NCBI GenBank assembly: GCA_007125435.1
Contig: SLDF01000215.1
Span: 1-13,048 of the forward strand
Direction: 5' to 3'
DNA: 13,048 nt
DNA from: Saprospiraceae bacterium
Lineage (GTDB): Bacteria; Bacteroidota; Bacteroidia; Chitinophagales; Saprospiraceae
The notes below the pieces were generated by a model. That model was not told the origin of the DNA, ran no database searches, and saw only the letters and a program-made list of their open reading frames with translations. This document shows positions 1 through 6,837 of this stretch, piece after piece; the first letter of the stretch is position 1, and the number at the start of each line of letters is the position of its first letter. A program made the position numbers and the translations under genes.

Positions 1-1
1 G

Positions 2-1462
2 ATACCGCTGTACTGGGGGGAGTTGCCATTTACCAGCGGTCCGGTTTACGTAGGTGTGCTCATTTGCTTCTTTTTTGTACTGGGCTTGATCCTCGAAAAG
101 GGAGCCTTCAAGTGGTGGATTCTCGCTGCGGTGATTTTGACGCTGATGTATTCAATGGGCAAACACTTCGAAGGCATCAATCGCCTACTCTATGACCATC
201 TGCCACTGATGAATAAATTCAGATCGCCTAACTCTATCACCGCTGTCACACCCATACTGATGATACTGCTAGGCGCTGTAAGCCTCAAGCACATCATGTC
301 CGGTCACTACAAAAATGAAGCAGTACTGAAGGCCATATATATTGCCGGAGGTATTCTGGGAGGTATAGCTTTATTTTATGGATTACTGGGAACATCTGTA
401 TTGAGCTTCTCATCTTCAGGCGATGCCCAGCTGGAGCAAAGTGGATTTCCAATGGATGCCATCAGAGCTGATCGCATAAGTATGATGAAGGGCGATGCAT
501 TCAGAGCTTTCTTCATAGTGCTGGCAGGTAGCGGCTTGTTGTGGCTATATGTTGCCAGGAAGTTTAAAGGTCAGTATGTATTGCTGGCACTGGCTGCTAT
601 CACCGTCCTTGATTTATGGACAGTCAATAAAAGATACCTGAGCCATGATGACTTTGTGGAGCAGAGACAGCTAGACGATCAGTTCAAGCCCAGACCGGTA
701 GACGAACAGATTTTATCCTATACGGAAGAAACCACCTATCGTGTGCATGACCTCAGTATCAATACATTCAATTCATCAAAAGCCAGTTACTTTCACCACA
801 CCATAGGCGGATACCATGCGGCCAAGTTGCAGCGCTATCAAGATATGATCGATCGCCACATCACCCGGAATAATATGGCGGTGCTCAATATGCTGAATAC
901 CCGATTTTTCATCATAGCCCCCGGTCAGGATCAACCTCCGGTGGCTCAGCAAAACCCCGATGCCCTGGGGAATGGTTGGCTGATAAATAATATCAGCGTC
1001 GTTCAGTCAGCTAATGAAGAGATAGATGCTCTCGGTCAAGATGACTTTGACCCGGGGACAACAGCGATTATTCACCAGTCATTTAAAGAGGAATTGAAGG
1101 GTCAATCCTTCAGTGGCGAGGGGAGCGTGACCCTCACTGACTATTCGCCCAATCGATTGACCTATGACATCATAGCCAATGGCGATCAGTTTGCCGTATT
1201 TTCAGAAGTATGGTATGGTCCGAATAAAGGATGGAAAGTTTACTTAGATGGTGAAGAAGTCGACCATATCCGCGTCAACTATATACTTCGAGGTATGCAT
1301 ATTCCAAATGGACAACATGAGGTCGTATTCAGCTTTGAACCGAGAAGCCACATCATTGGTGAGAAAATTGCTAGAGCCTCATCAGGTCTGATTGTCCTGT
1401 TTTTACTCGGATTATTGGTCATGGAAGTGATGAACAGAAGAAAACGTCCTCAAGAAAGCTAA
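2..1462 (+). CDS. YfhO-family membrane protein, C-terminal part (5' end outside window)
   Basis: This is the C-terminal portion of a large polytopic inner-membrane protein of the YfhO type, a family linked to glycosylation of surface polymers and lipid-linked sugar transfer. The frame is open from base 2 (I-P-L-Y-W-G-E before the first TTG), so the gene starts left of the window and the TTG at 23 is not its start. Several hydrophobic helices fill the first 200 residues, with a loop reading NKFRSPNSI between two of them. A soluble domain of about 230 residues follows, containing the family-like stretch FSEVWYGPNKGWKVYLDG and then a HIPNGQHEVVFSFEP segment. One last helix (near IVLFLLGLLVMEV) and a basic tail finish the protein. 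Family members in this phylum are usually around 800 residues, so somewhat over half is visible. The flippase at 2850 would fit a shared envelope-polysaccharide role, but that is inference. The exact substrate is unknown. Confidence 0.85.
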   Translation: MPLYWGELPFTSGPVYVGVLICFFFVLGLILEKGAFKWWILAAVILTLMYSMGKHFEGINRLLYDHLPLMNKFRSPNSITAVTPILMILLGAVSLKHIMSGHYKNEAVLKAIYIAGGILGGIALFYGLLGTSVLSFSSSGDAQLEQSGFPMDAIRADRISMMKGDAFRAFFIVLAGSGLLWLYVARKFKGQYVLLALAAITVLDLWTVNKRYLSHDDFVEQRQLDDQFKPRPVDEQILSYTEETTYRVHDLSINTFNSSKASYFHHTIGGYHAAKLQRYQDMIDRHITRNNMAVLNMLNTRFFIIAPGQDQPPVAQQNPDALGNGWLINNISVVQSANEEIDALGQDDFDPGTTAIIHQSFKEELKGQSFSGEGSVTLTDYSPNRLTYDIIANGDQFAVFSEVWYGPNKGWKVYLDGEEVDHIRVNYILRGMHIPNGQHEVVFSFEPRSHIIGEKIARASSGLIVLFLLGLLVMEVMNRRKRPQES

Positions 1463-1488
1463 CTTCGAATAATATCTCATAGTCGCTC

Positions 1489-1644
1489 ATGCATCAGCGC
1501 TGCGAAATGGTGACGAGCCCCTCGAATGAGGGGAGAGGAAGACCGAAGGGCCGAGCGAACAGCGAGCCATGTAGCATAGCGACCTCTACGCTCTATCTCA
1601 TCCCATAGCATTAGGGGATGAGATGGAGCGTAGAGGTGATGCCC
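1489..1644 (+). repeat. Dispersed structured repeat, family 1, copy A
   Basis: This copy matches 12604-12716 in reverse orientation. Conserved blocks in order are ATGCATCAGCGCTGCG (1489-1504, identical), a 44-nt block at 1541-1584 with 35 of 44 positions matching and ending in GTAGCATAGCGACC, and GGTGATGCCC (1635-1644, identical). Between blocks the copies differ in sequence and length. Copy A has a hairpin CCCCTC-gaat-GAGGGG (1518-1533) and a much longer hairpin at 1582-1637. No ORF is credible inside. It begins 26 nt after the YfhO-like gene stop, so its RNA could also act as a 3' end structure. It looks like a REP/MITE-like element; the family is not one I can name. Confidence 0.75.
1582..1637 (+). 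repeat. 23-bp hairpin inside repeat copy A
   Basis: The left arm at 1582-1604 (ACCTCTACGCTC...) pairs with the right arm at 1615-1637 over 23 positions. There is a single T/G mismatch, which would be a G-U wobble in RNA, and a 10-nt loop at 1605-1614. There is no U-run directly after the stem, so it is not a classic intrinsic terminator, though it could stabilise the 3' end of the upstream mRNA. The other copy of the element (12604-12716) lacks this hairpin. Confidence 0.8.
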
Positions 1645-1757
1645 CGGGTAAGAAAATCTAAAAAAATAAACTTGCGAAAGAAAAATAGTTGTTAAAAGTT
1701 CAGGTATTTTCAGAACTAAATGTACTTTTATGCATGTTAAGTTAATATTGTAATGAT

Positions 1758-2099
1758 TTGAGAATTATAAATAAACGGATCCTTATAAAGATGCTTCGTA
1801 AAAATCGAGGTAATACGAAGCTAGAGAAGTCTGTTTTGTTGTTGATTTCTGATATTGAGGGTAATGATTGGAAAACGCCTTTAGAATTAATTGAGGTAAG
1901 GTCAGATGCAGATTGTGTATATGGAGGCGAATTTTACTTTTTCGACTTAAGTTGTCACCGTACCTTAATTCTAATTGAATTTGAAAAATCTGGTGATGCT
2001 ACAGTAGTATGGGCCGGAAGCCACGACGAATATGAGAGAATATTTAAAAATAATAGAAATGTTATAAAAAAATGGCTGAGAGACAATAGTTGGATTTAA
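1758..2099 (+). CDS. HigB-family toxin (RelE-like mRNA interferase)
   Basis: This 113-residue protein resembles the HigB_toxin family, RelE-fold enzymes that cut mRNA at the ribosome and are neutralised by the antitoxin encoded next to them. Visible family features are the N-terminus MRIINKRIL, a central DWKTPLELIEV stretch followed by two beta strands (EFYFFDL, TLILIEFE), and VWAGSHDEYERIF near the C-terminus, a form of the GTHxEYDxI pattern of the family. The TTG at 1758 is chosen because MRII matches the family N-terminus. The next start, ATG at 1791, would remove the first helix. The stop is 10 nt before the helix-turn-helix gene, in the toxin-first order typical of higBA. By hand count three lines of the gene are about 35% GC, lower than the flanking genes. 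I cannot confirm the catalytic residues, so activity is inferred. Confidence 0.8.
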   Translation: MRIINKRILIKMLRKNRGNTKLEKSVLLLISDIEGNDWKTPLELIEVRSDADCVYGGEFYFFDLSCHRTLILIEFEKSGDATVVWAGSHDEYERIFKNNRNVIKKWLRDNSWI

Positions 2100-2109
2100 A
2101 TTAAATGGT

Positions 2110-2661
2110 ATGGAAGATATTTTTGAAATAAATGATATAGAGATGAAGTCGCAATTGGACAGTGAATACGAACTGGAAAAAGCATCCCTGATTGAGCGAC
2201 AATTGCGTTTAATGGTCAAGGCGTATCCTGAATTGGAACCTAGAAGAGAAAAATTAAGAAGCTTGATCAAGGCATATGAAGATCGAGTTTGGTCCGACCT
2301 CGAAATGATTACTGATGAAAAAGTTGAAGAATCTGACAGAGCCGAAAAAATAGCTCAATGCGAACTGACATTTATAAAAAAGCGAAAGGATATTATCAGG
2401 AAAAGGCTAAAGGCATTTGAAATGACTCAACAGGATTTAGGTGTATTATTAGGCCACCCTAAATCATATATGAGTGAATTGATGAATGGAGTAGCTAACT
2501 TCACGCTAAAAGACCTTGTCATAATTCATAAAGTTTTGGGAATAGATTTGAACGACCTTATCCCTACTTTTCTTCATTCAGAAACAAGATTGAAAGTCCG
2601 AGAGTCAATAATCAAACTTAATAAACCAAAATTAGAACACAAAAAAATGGAATTCATATGA
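2110..2661 (+). CDS. HigA-like antitoxin with XRE-type helix-turn-helix
   Basis: This 183-residue protein is the probable antitoxin of the preceding HigB-like toxin and would also repress the operon. Residues about 93-153 form an XRE/Cro-type helix-turn-helix domain: RKDIIRKRLKAFEMTQQDLG, then SYMSELMNG, then the LKDLVIIHKVLGIDLNDL helix that closes such domains. The first 90 residues are highly charged and predicted helical (ELEKASLIERQLRLMVKAYP..., EPRREKLRSLIKAYEDRVW). They form an N-terminal extension beyond the 100-140 residues common for HigA, possibly the toxin-binding or dimerisation part. About 30 basic residues follow the DNA-binding domain. The ATG at 2110 sits 10 nt after the toxin stop, and co-transcription is likely. 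Like the toxin gene it is AT-rich, suggesting acquisition as a unit. A stand-alone regulator is less likely given the neighbour. Confidence 0.75.
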   Translation: MEDIFEINDIEMKSQLDSEYELEKASLIERQLRLMVKAYPELEPRREKLRSLIKAYEDRVWSDLEMITDEKVEESDRAEKIAQCELTFIKKRKDIIRKRLKAFEMTQQDLGVLLGHPKSYMSELMNGVANFTLKDLVIIHKVLGIDLNDLIPTFLHSETRLKVRESIIKLNKPKLEHKKMEFI

Positions 2662-2849
2662 TATGATACCGTTTGAACCCTTCAGATCTGACCTTATCTC
2701 GTTAATATATTCGATTGTGATCTAAGGAGAAATGGTTATCAGTGCGGTATTTATAAATCATTTAATGTGAGAGAACGCAACTTTTTCTTCATAAACTCTC
2801 AATTACAAGTGTAGTCTACGATATTTGCATACCAATAAGCCAATAACCT

Positions 2850-4349
2850 ATGGGCGTTATTCAGCGCAAGAGTATTCATTTTAGTATGGTCAACTTTGCC
2901 GGTGTCATCATCGGTACGTTGAGCACATTATTCATATACCCGCTGAGTAGGGAGGCATATGGACTGGCGCGGTTCTTCATTGATTTTGCATGGTTATTGT
3001 ATCCATTGGTGTTGTTTGGGATGGACTCTGTGTCTCTAAAGTACTTCCCGCGATTTCAAAAGACGGGAGCCCAGCCCGGTAGTTTTTTGACCTTTCTACT
3101 GACCAATGTGGCTGTGATTACATTTGTCTTTGTCGTCGTTGCTTATGTTTTTGGGTCGTCTATTACGCACTGGCTTGACGAAGTCCTCGACATGCGCTTT
3201 CACAAAGATCCCTTGATAGATAAGTATCTATGGATACTCGTACCTCTTGTTTTTTTTACGGGGGTCACGATGCTGTTTAACCGGTATTTTTCAAGTTTTC
3301 ACCGCATAGCCTTTCCGGCTGTGCTCATCAATTTTATCAAGGTATCTACTCCGATCTTGGTCTTGCTTTACTATTTTGACTATGTTGATATTTGGGTGAT
3401 TCCATACGGGCTCTTGGGGCACTTTTCGTTGATCTTCATAGCGAGTTTGGTGTATTTAGCCTTCATAGGGGAGTGGCGGTTTAAGTTTGATTTCAGCATC
3501 TTTCAGGGGGAGCGGTATAAGGAAATCCTTACATTTTCATTGTACAGCCTTTTTGCAAGCCTTGGCACTTTGATTGCTTTTAGGATTGATACAGTCATGG
3601 TCGGCACCTTGCTCAATCTGGATCAGACGGGTGAGTTTGGTATTGCCGCCACGATAGCCCAGACCATAGCCATACCGACCAATGCCATCATCACCGTTGC
3701 AGCTCCTGTGATTGCCGCCGCCTGGGCCGAAAAAGATATGAAACAAATCGATGCCATCTATAAAAAAGCGTCAAATAATCTCCTTATACCGGGGCTCATC
3801 ATATATACCGGCATGTGGGCGTGTATTGATTATCTATTTGCCATCATGCCCAATAGTGACACCTTCTCTGCTGCCAAATGGGTTGTCCTAATTCTCGGAG
3901 CAGCAAAGCTGTTTGATATGGCCACCAGTGTCAACAATGAGATCATCGCTTACTCTAAGCACTATACATTCAATTTTTATGCGGTGGCCACTTTATCTGT
4001 TTCCAACATTGCATTTAATCTCATCTTTATCAGTAGCTATGGCATTATTGGTGCCGCTATGGCGACTTTATTATCTTTGTTTTTGTACAATGTCGCCAAG
4101 CTGATTTTTATACGTTTTAAGTTTGGGATTCAACCATTTTCAATTCAAACAATTAAATTACTGGCTATTGCTTTGTTTTGCTATGGTACCGTATTTTGGT
4201 GGGAGTTTGATGGGCGATCGATTTTGAACCTTTTGCTTAAAGGCACCGTGGTTACCGTACTTTACGTCTTTTTGGCCTTTCAATGGAAGGTGTCCGACGA
4301 ATTTTCAAAGCTGATACACACAAATATAAAACGATTGATCAAAAAATAA
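2850..4349 (+). CDS. Polysaccharide flippase (Wzx/MATE-like, MOP superfamily)
   Basis: This 499-residue integral membrane protein belongs to the family that flips lipid-linked oligosaccharides across the inner membrane for surface polysaccharide or glycoprotein assembly. The opening IHFSMVNFAGVIIGTLSTLFIYPLS, followed by EAYGLARFFIDFAWLLYPLVLFGMD, is typical of Bacteroidota lipopolysaccharide/oligosaccharide flippases. Around 12-14 hydrophobic segments run the whole length in two similar halves; the second begins near FSLYSLFASLGTLIAFRIDTVMVGTLL. Length fits the family. The ATG at 2850 starts right before the first helix. No Shine-Dalgarno sequence is seen, as usual in this phylum. It lies 188 nt downstream of the toxin-antitoxin pair, and its stop codon directly abuts the enoyl-CoA hydratase start. 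With the YfhO-like gene upstream it suggests an envelope-glycan locus interrupted by the toxin-antitoxin pair. The lipid-linked substrate cannot be read from the sequence. Confidence 0.88.
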   Translation: MGVIQRKSIHFSMVNFAGVIIGTLSTLFIYPLSREAYGLARFFIDFAWLLYPLVLFGMDSVSLKYFPRFQKTGAQPGSFLTFLLTNVAVITFVFVVVAYVFGSSITHWLDEVLDMRFHKDPLIDKYLWILVPLVFFTGVTMLFNRYFSSFHRIAFPAVLINFIKVSTPILVLLYYFDYVDIWVIPYGLLGHFSLIFIASLVYLAFIGEWRFKFDFSIFQGERYKEILTFSLYSLFASLGTLIAFRIDTVMVGTLLNLDQTGEFGIAATIAQTIAIPTNAIITVAAPVIAAAWAEKDMKQIDAIYKKASNNLLIPGLIIYTGMWACIDYLFAIMPNSDTFSAAKWVVLILGAAKLFDMATSVNNEIIAYSKHYTFNFYAVATLSVSNIAFNLIFISSYGIIGAAMATLLSLFLYNVAKLIFIRFKFGIQPFSIQTIKLLAIALFCYGTVFWWEFDGRSILNLLLKGTVVTVLYVFLAFQWKVSDEFSKLIHTNIKRLIKK

Positions 4350-5144
4350 ATGAATGATAATATGACATACGAAAACCTATTGTGCGAGTTAGATGGGCAC
4401 ATCATGGTGGTGACCATCAATAGACCTAAGGCTCTCAACGCCATTAATATGGCTACTATGAGCGAATTGGAGCATTTCTTCACTGAAGGATATAAGGTGT
4501 ACCCGGGCTTGAAGTCCGTCATCATCACGGGAGCCGGTGAAAAGGCTTTTGTAGCCGGAGCTGATATCAAAGCCTTCGAAGGACTGGATGCCAAAGGTGC
4601 TGAAAAACTGTCTGCCGACGGTCATAGAGCATATGATGCTATAGAAAACTTTCATCTGCCGGTACTTGCCGCGATCAATGGCTTTGCTCTGGGTGGAGGA
4701 TTGGAGCTCGCCATGGCATGTCACCTTCGCATAGCTGCCGATCACGCTAAAATGGGTCAGCCGGAAGTTAATCTCGGCCTTATTCCGGGATATGGAGGTA
4801 CCCAGCGCCTGGCCAGATACATCGGTAAATCTATGGCTTTGGACCTGCTGCTGACAGCGGATATGATCAAGGCGGATGAAGCCAAATCGCTAGGACTGGT
4901 CAGTAGGGTAGTGGCTGGTGACGAATTACTACTAACAGCCAAATCCATGCTGTCTAAGATCAATGCCAAAGCACCTATTGCTGTCTCTAAGACCATCGAA
5001 GTGGTCAATGCTTACTACGACCCAGCCAAGGACGGCTTCAAAGCTGAAATAGAGGCCTTCGGCTACTGTGCTTCCACCGAAGACTTCAAAGAAGGCGCTA
5101 AAGCCTTTGTAGAAAAACGACCGCCGGTGTTTAAGGGACAGTAG
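4350..5144 (+). CDS. Enoyl-CoA hydratase (crotonase superfamily)
   Basis: This 264-residue protein is a cytoplasmic crotonase-fold enzyme, most likely hydrating trans-2-enoyl-CoA to 3-hydroxyacyl-CoA in fatty acid or amino acid breakdown. It shows NRPKALNAI near residue 25, the CoA-binding/oxyanion stretch AFVAGADIKAF (66-76), and INGFALGGGLELAMACHLR. Glu119 (GGGLE) and Glu139 (GQPE) are 20 residues apart, matching the catalytic pair of classic enoyl-CoA hydratase, so hydration is better supported than isomerase or synthase activity. IPGYGGTQRL follows as expected. Length fits the single-domain family. The ATG at 4350 immediately follows the flippase TAA; the ATG at 4362 (MTYENLL) is an equally possible start and would leave a 12-nt gap. 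Translation is probably coupled to the flippase despite the unrelated function. Confidence 0.9.
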   Translation: MNDNMTYENLLCELDGHIMVVTINRPKALNAINMATMSELEHFFTEGYKVYPGLKSVIITGAGEKAFVAGADIKAFEGLDAKGAEKLSADGHRAYDAIENFHLPVLAAINGFALGGGLELAMACHLRIAADHAKMGQPEVNLGLIPGYGGTQRLARYIGKSMALDLLLTADMIKADEAKSLGLVSRVVAGDELLLTAKSMLSKINAKAPIAVSKTIEVVNAYYDPAKDGFKAEIEAFGYCASTEDFKEGAKAFVEKRPPVFKGQ

Positions 5145-5178
5145 TTGATAATAATCATCCCTTACCGCTAATTAGGGT

Positions 5179-5272
5179 CTATACACCAGCATGGCATTGA
5201 TGAGGCGTTGCCAAAAGACTAAATTACTGATAGTCTATGACTTGTAGGTTGTCAATCTAAAGGTGTGTATAG
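5179..5272 (+). other. Possible structured RNA or terminator region with nested stems
   Basis: In the gap after the hydratase gene, CTATACAC (5179-5186) is perfectly complementary to GTGTATAG (5265-5272), with a further C-G pair across a bulge. Inside lie GGCA/TGCC (5193-5212), a perfect 6-bp stem AGACTA/TAGTCT (5216-5236) and TGAC/GTCA (5238-5253). The layout is a multi-arm fold, but it lacks the T-loop and other invariant tRNA bases. A T-rich stretch (CTTTATCT) follows. It could be a small RNA, the 3' structure of the hydratase mRNA, or chance; the evidence is only base pairing judged by eye. Confidence 0.3.
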
Positions 5273-5341
5273 CTTTATCTCATCTGGTTGGATTTTACGG
5301 ACTACTGACCGTCGTCATGAACAAGATCTCATATATTACAT

Positions 5342-5349
5342 TATTTTTG
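5342..5349 (+). promoter_or_regulatory. Bacteroidota-type -7 promoter box for the reductase/ferredoxin pair
   Basis: TATTTTTG matches the TAnnTTTG -7 consensus of the phylum's primary sigma factor. It lies 25 nt before the ATG at 5375, so a transcript would start around 5355-5358 with a short leader. I see no clear TTG -33 element at the expected distance, so only half of the promoter is supported. Confidence 0.45.
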
Positions 5350-5374
5350 CAGCAGCTAAAATAATCAATTTACC

Positions 5375-6388
5375 ATGTCAAAGCCAATAGAAACGGACAT
5401 CTTAATCATCGGAGCCGGCCCGACCGGATTGTTCGCTGTGTTTGAAGCCGGCCTACTTAAGCTAAAATGTCACCTGATTGACTCCCTCCCTCAGCCTGGT
5501 GGTCAATTAACAGAAATTTATCCCAAGAAGCCCATTTACGATATACCGGGATATCCTACAGTTCTCGCCGGTGAATTGGTTGATAACCTGATGAAGCAGA
5601 TCGAACCTTTCAAGCCGGGTTTTACGCTTGGCGAGCGCGCTGAGACGCTTGATAAATTAGAAGATGGCAGATTTCAGCTCACAACAAGCAAAGGAACGGT
5701 GCACATCGCTCCTGTCATTGCTATAGCTGGAGGGCTGGGATGCTTTGAGCCACGAAAGCCGCCTATCCATAATATTGAAGACTTTGAAGATAGAGGTGTA
5801 GAGTACATCATCAAAGACCCAGAGATGTATCGATCAAAAAATGTCGTCATCGCAGGAGGTGGAGACTCGGCTCTGGACTGGTCTATTTTTCTAGCCGATG
5901 TAGCCGATAAAGTAGCCTTGGTTCATCGTCGTGAAGAGTTTAGAGGAGCCCTGGATAGTGTTGAGAAGGTCAAAGAACTGGCAGAAGCCGGTAAGATTGA
6001 CCTCATTACCAATGCTCAGGTAACCGGCCTTACGGGTAATGGTCGTCTCAATGAAGTAGAGATTAAGCACAAAGAACTAGGCGCCATTAAGCGAGCGACC
6101 GATCATTTTATTCCATTGTTTGGTCTCTCTCCCAAGCTAGGTCCTATTGGGGACTGGGGTCTCAATATAGAGAAGAACGCCATAGTGGTAGATACGTATG
6201 ATTACAGCACCAATATCCCCGGCATCTATGCCATTGGTGATATCAATACTTATCCCGGTAAGCTAAAACTGATATTGTGCGGGTTTCATGAAGGTACACT
6301 GATGGTTCAGTCTGCATTCAAGCATATCTATCCAGATAAAAAACTATCATTCAAATACACTACAGTTACCGGCATAGACGGCCTCTAA
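5375..6388 (+). CDS. Ferredoxin--NADP+ reductase, thioredoxin-reductase-like type
   Basis: This 337-residue FAD enzyme likely moves electrons between NADPH and ferredoxin. It has an N-terminal FAD-binding motif GAGPTG (13-18) followed by PQPGGQLTEIYP, typical of the low-molecular-weight thioredoxin-reductase fold. The inserted NADPH domain has GGGDSA (161-166) and the HRR triplet (184-186) that contacts the 2'-phosphate, so NADPH is preferred. The second FAD contact is YAIGDI (285-290). There is no CxxC redox pair next to the NADPH domain, which separates it from true thioredoxin reductase and points to the YumC-type ferredoxin reductase. A C-terminal extension (FKHIYPDKKLSFKYTTV) fits that type. 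Length matches the family. The ferredoxin gene follows 9 nt after the stop, strongly suggesting that it is the partner. A -7 box lies 25 nt upstream. Confidence 0.9.
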   Translation: MSKPIETDILIIGAGPTGLFAVFEAGLLKLKCHLIDSLPQPGGQLTEIYPKKPIYDIPGYPTVLAGELVDNLMKQIEPFKPGFTLGERAETLDKLEDGRFQLTTSKGTVHIAPVIAIAGGLGCFEPRKPPIHNIEDFEDRGVEYIIKDPEMYRSKNVVIAGGGDSALDWSIFLADVADKVALVHRREEFRGALDSVEKVKELAEAGKIDLITNAQVTGLTGNGRLNEVEIKHKELGAIKRATDHFIPLFGLSPKLGPIGDWGLNIEKNAIVVDTYDYSTNIPGIYAIGDINTYPGKLKLILCGFHEGTLMVQSAFKHIYPDKKLSFKYTTVTGIDGL

Positions 6389-6397
6389 AGCTTGCAC

Positions 6398-6730
6398 ATG
6401 GAAGACATCATTACGATTACAGTCATTGACAGAGAAGGGGCGACGCACACCATAGAGATGCCTACTGATATGAATCTCAATCTCATGGAAGTATGCAAAG
6501 GCGAAGGCTTCCCCATAAAAGGTACCTGCGGCGGTATGGCGCTCTGCTCTACTTGTCACATGTACATTGAGTCTGATCATGAACTCTCTGAGATGACTGA
6601 TGATGAAGAAGATATGCTCGATCAGGCCTTTTTTGTCGAGGATAATAGCCGGCTGGGCTGCCAGATCTACCCGGGTCAGAGCCACGATGGATTAATCGTC
6701 AGATTGGCACCGGAAGATGAGTCTGCATAA
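6398..6730 (+). CDS. [2Fe-2S] ferredoxin, adrenodoxin/ISC type
   Basis: This 110-residue soluble electron carrier has cluster ligands C44, C50, C53 and C88 (C-x5-C-x2-C-x34-C). That spacing is close to adrenodoxin and the bacterial ISC ferredoxins rather than plant-type ferredoxins (C-x4-C-x2-C). C33 is an additional cysteine outside the motif. The protein is acidic (SDHELSEMTDDEEDML), as expected for docking to a basic reductase surface. The ATG at 6398 is chosen over the in-frame TTG at 6392, which would add only two residues (M-H) and has no support. The start is 9 nt after the reductase stop, so the two genes form a likely operon and redox pair. Such ferredoxins serve Fe-S assembly or monooxygenases. 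No isc gene or P450 lies in the window, so the final electron acceptor is unknown. Confidence 0.9.
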   Translation: MEDIITITVIDREGATHTIEMPTDMNLNLMEVCKGEGFPIKGTCGGMALCSTCHMYIESDHELSEMTDDEEDMLDQAFFVEDNSRLGCQIYPGQSHDGLIVRLAPEDESA

Positions 6731-6837
6731 ACCAGACTGCTTGTAGCTGAGACATCAAATTTAGGAAAATTGGTGGCTTGCACACTTTACTCTTTCAAAA
6801 TAATCATATCTTAGAGCCACTTAATAAAACCATAGAT

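Noticed and set aside
1689..1730. Promoter for the toxin-antitoxin operon from TTG at 1689 and TACTTTTA at 1723
   Set aside because: The -7 box deviates from TAnnTTTG at the last base and the 31-nt spacing is too long for the -33/-7 pair.
1650..2849. Attachment sites or target duplications flanking the toxin-antitoxin pair
   Set aside because: I compared the left (1650-1757) and right (2662-2849) flanks by eye and saw no matching direct repeat longer than a few bases, and there is no integrase.
5179..5272. tRNA gene suggested by the cloverleaf-like arrangement
   Set aside because: No T-loop GTTCRA motif, no 7-bp acceptor with standard arm spacing, and too long for a simple tRNA.
6778..6837. 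In-frame TTG start 60 nt upstream for the barrel gene
   Set aside because: It would place 20 polar residues before a clear signal peptide; the ATG at 6838 gives a normal Sec signal.
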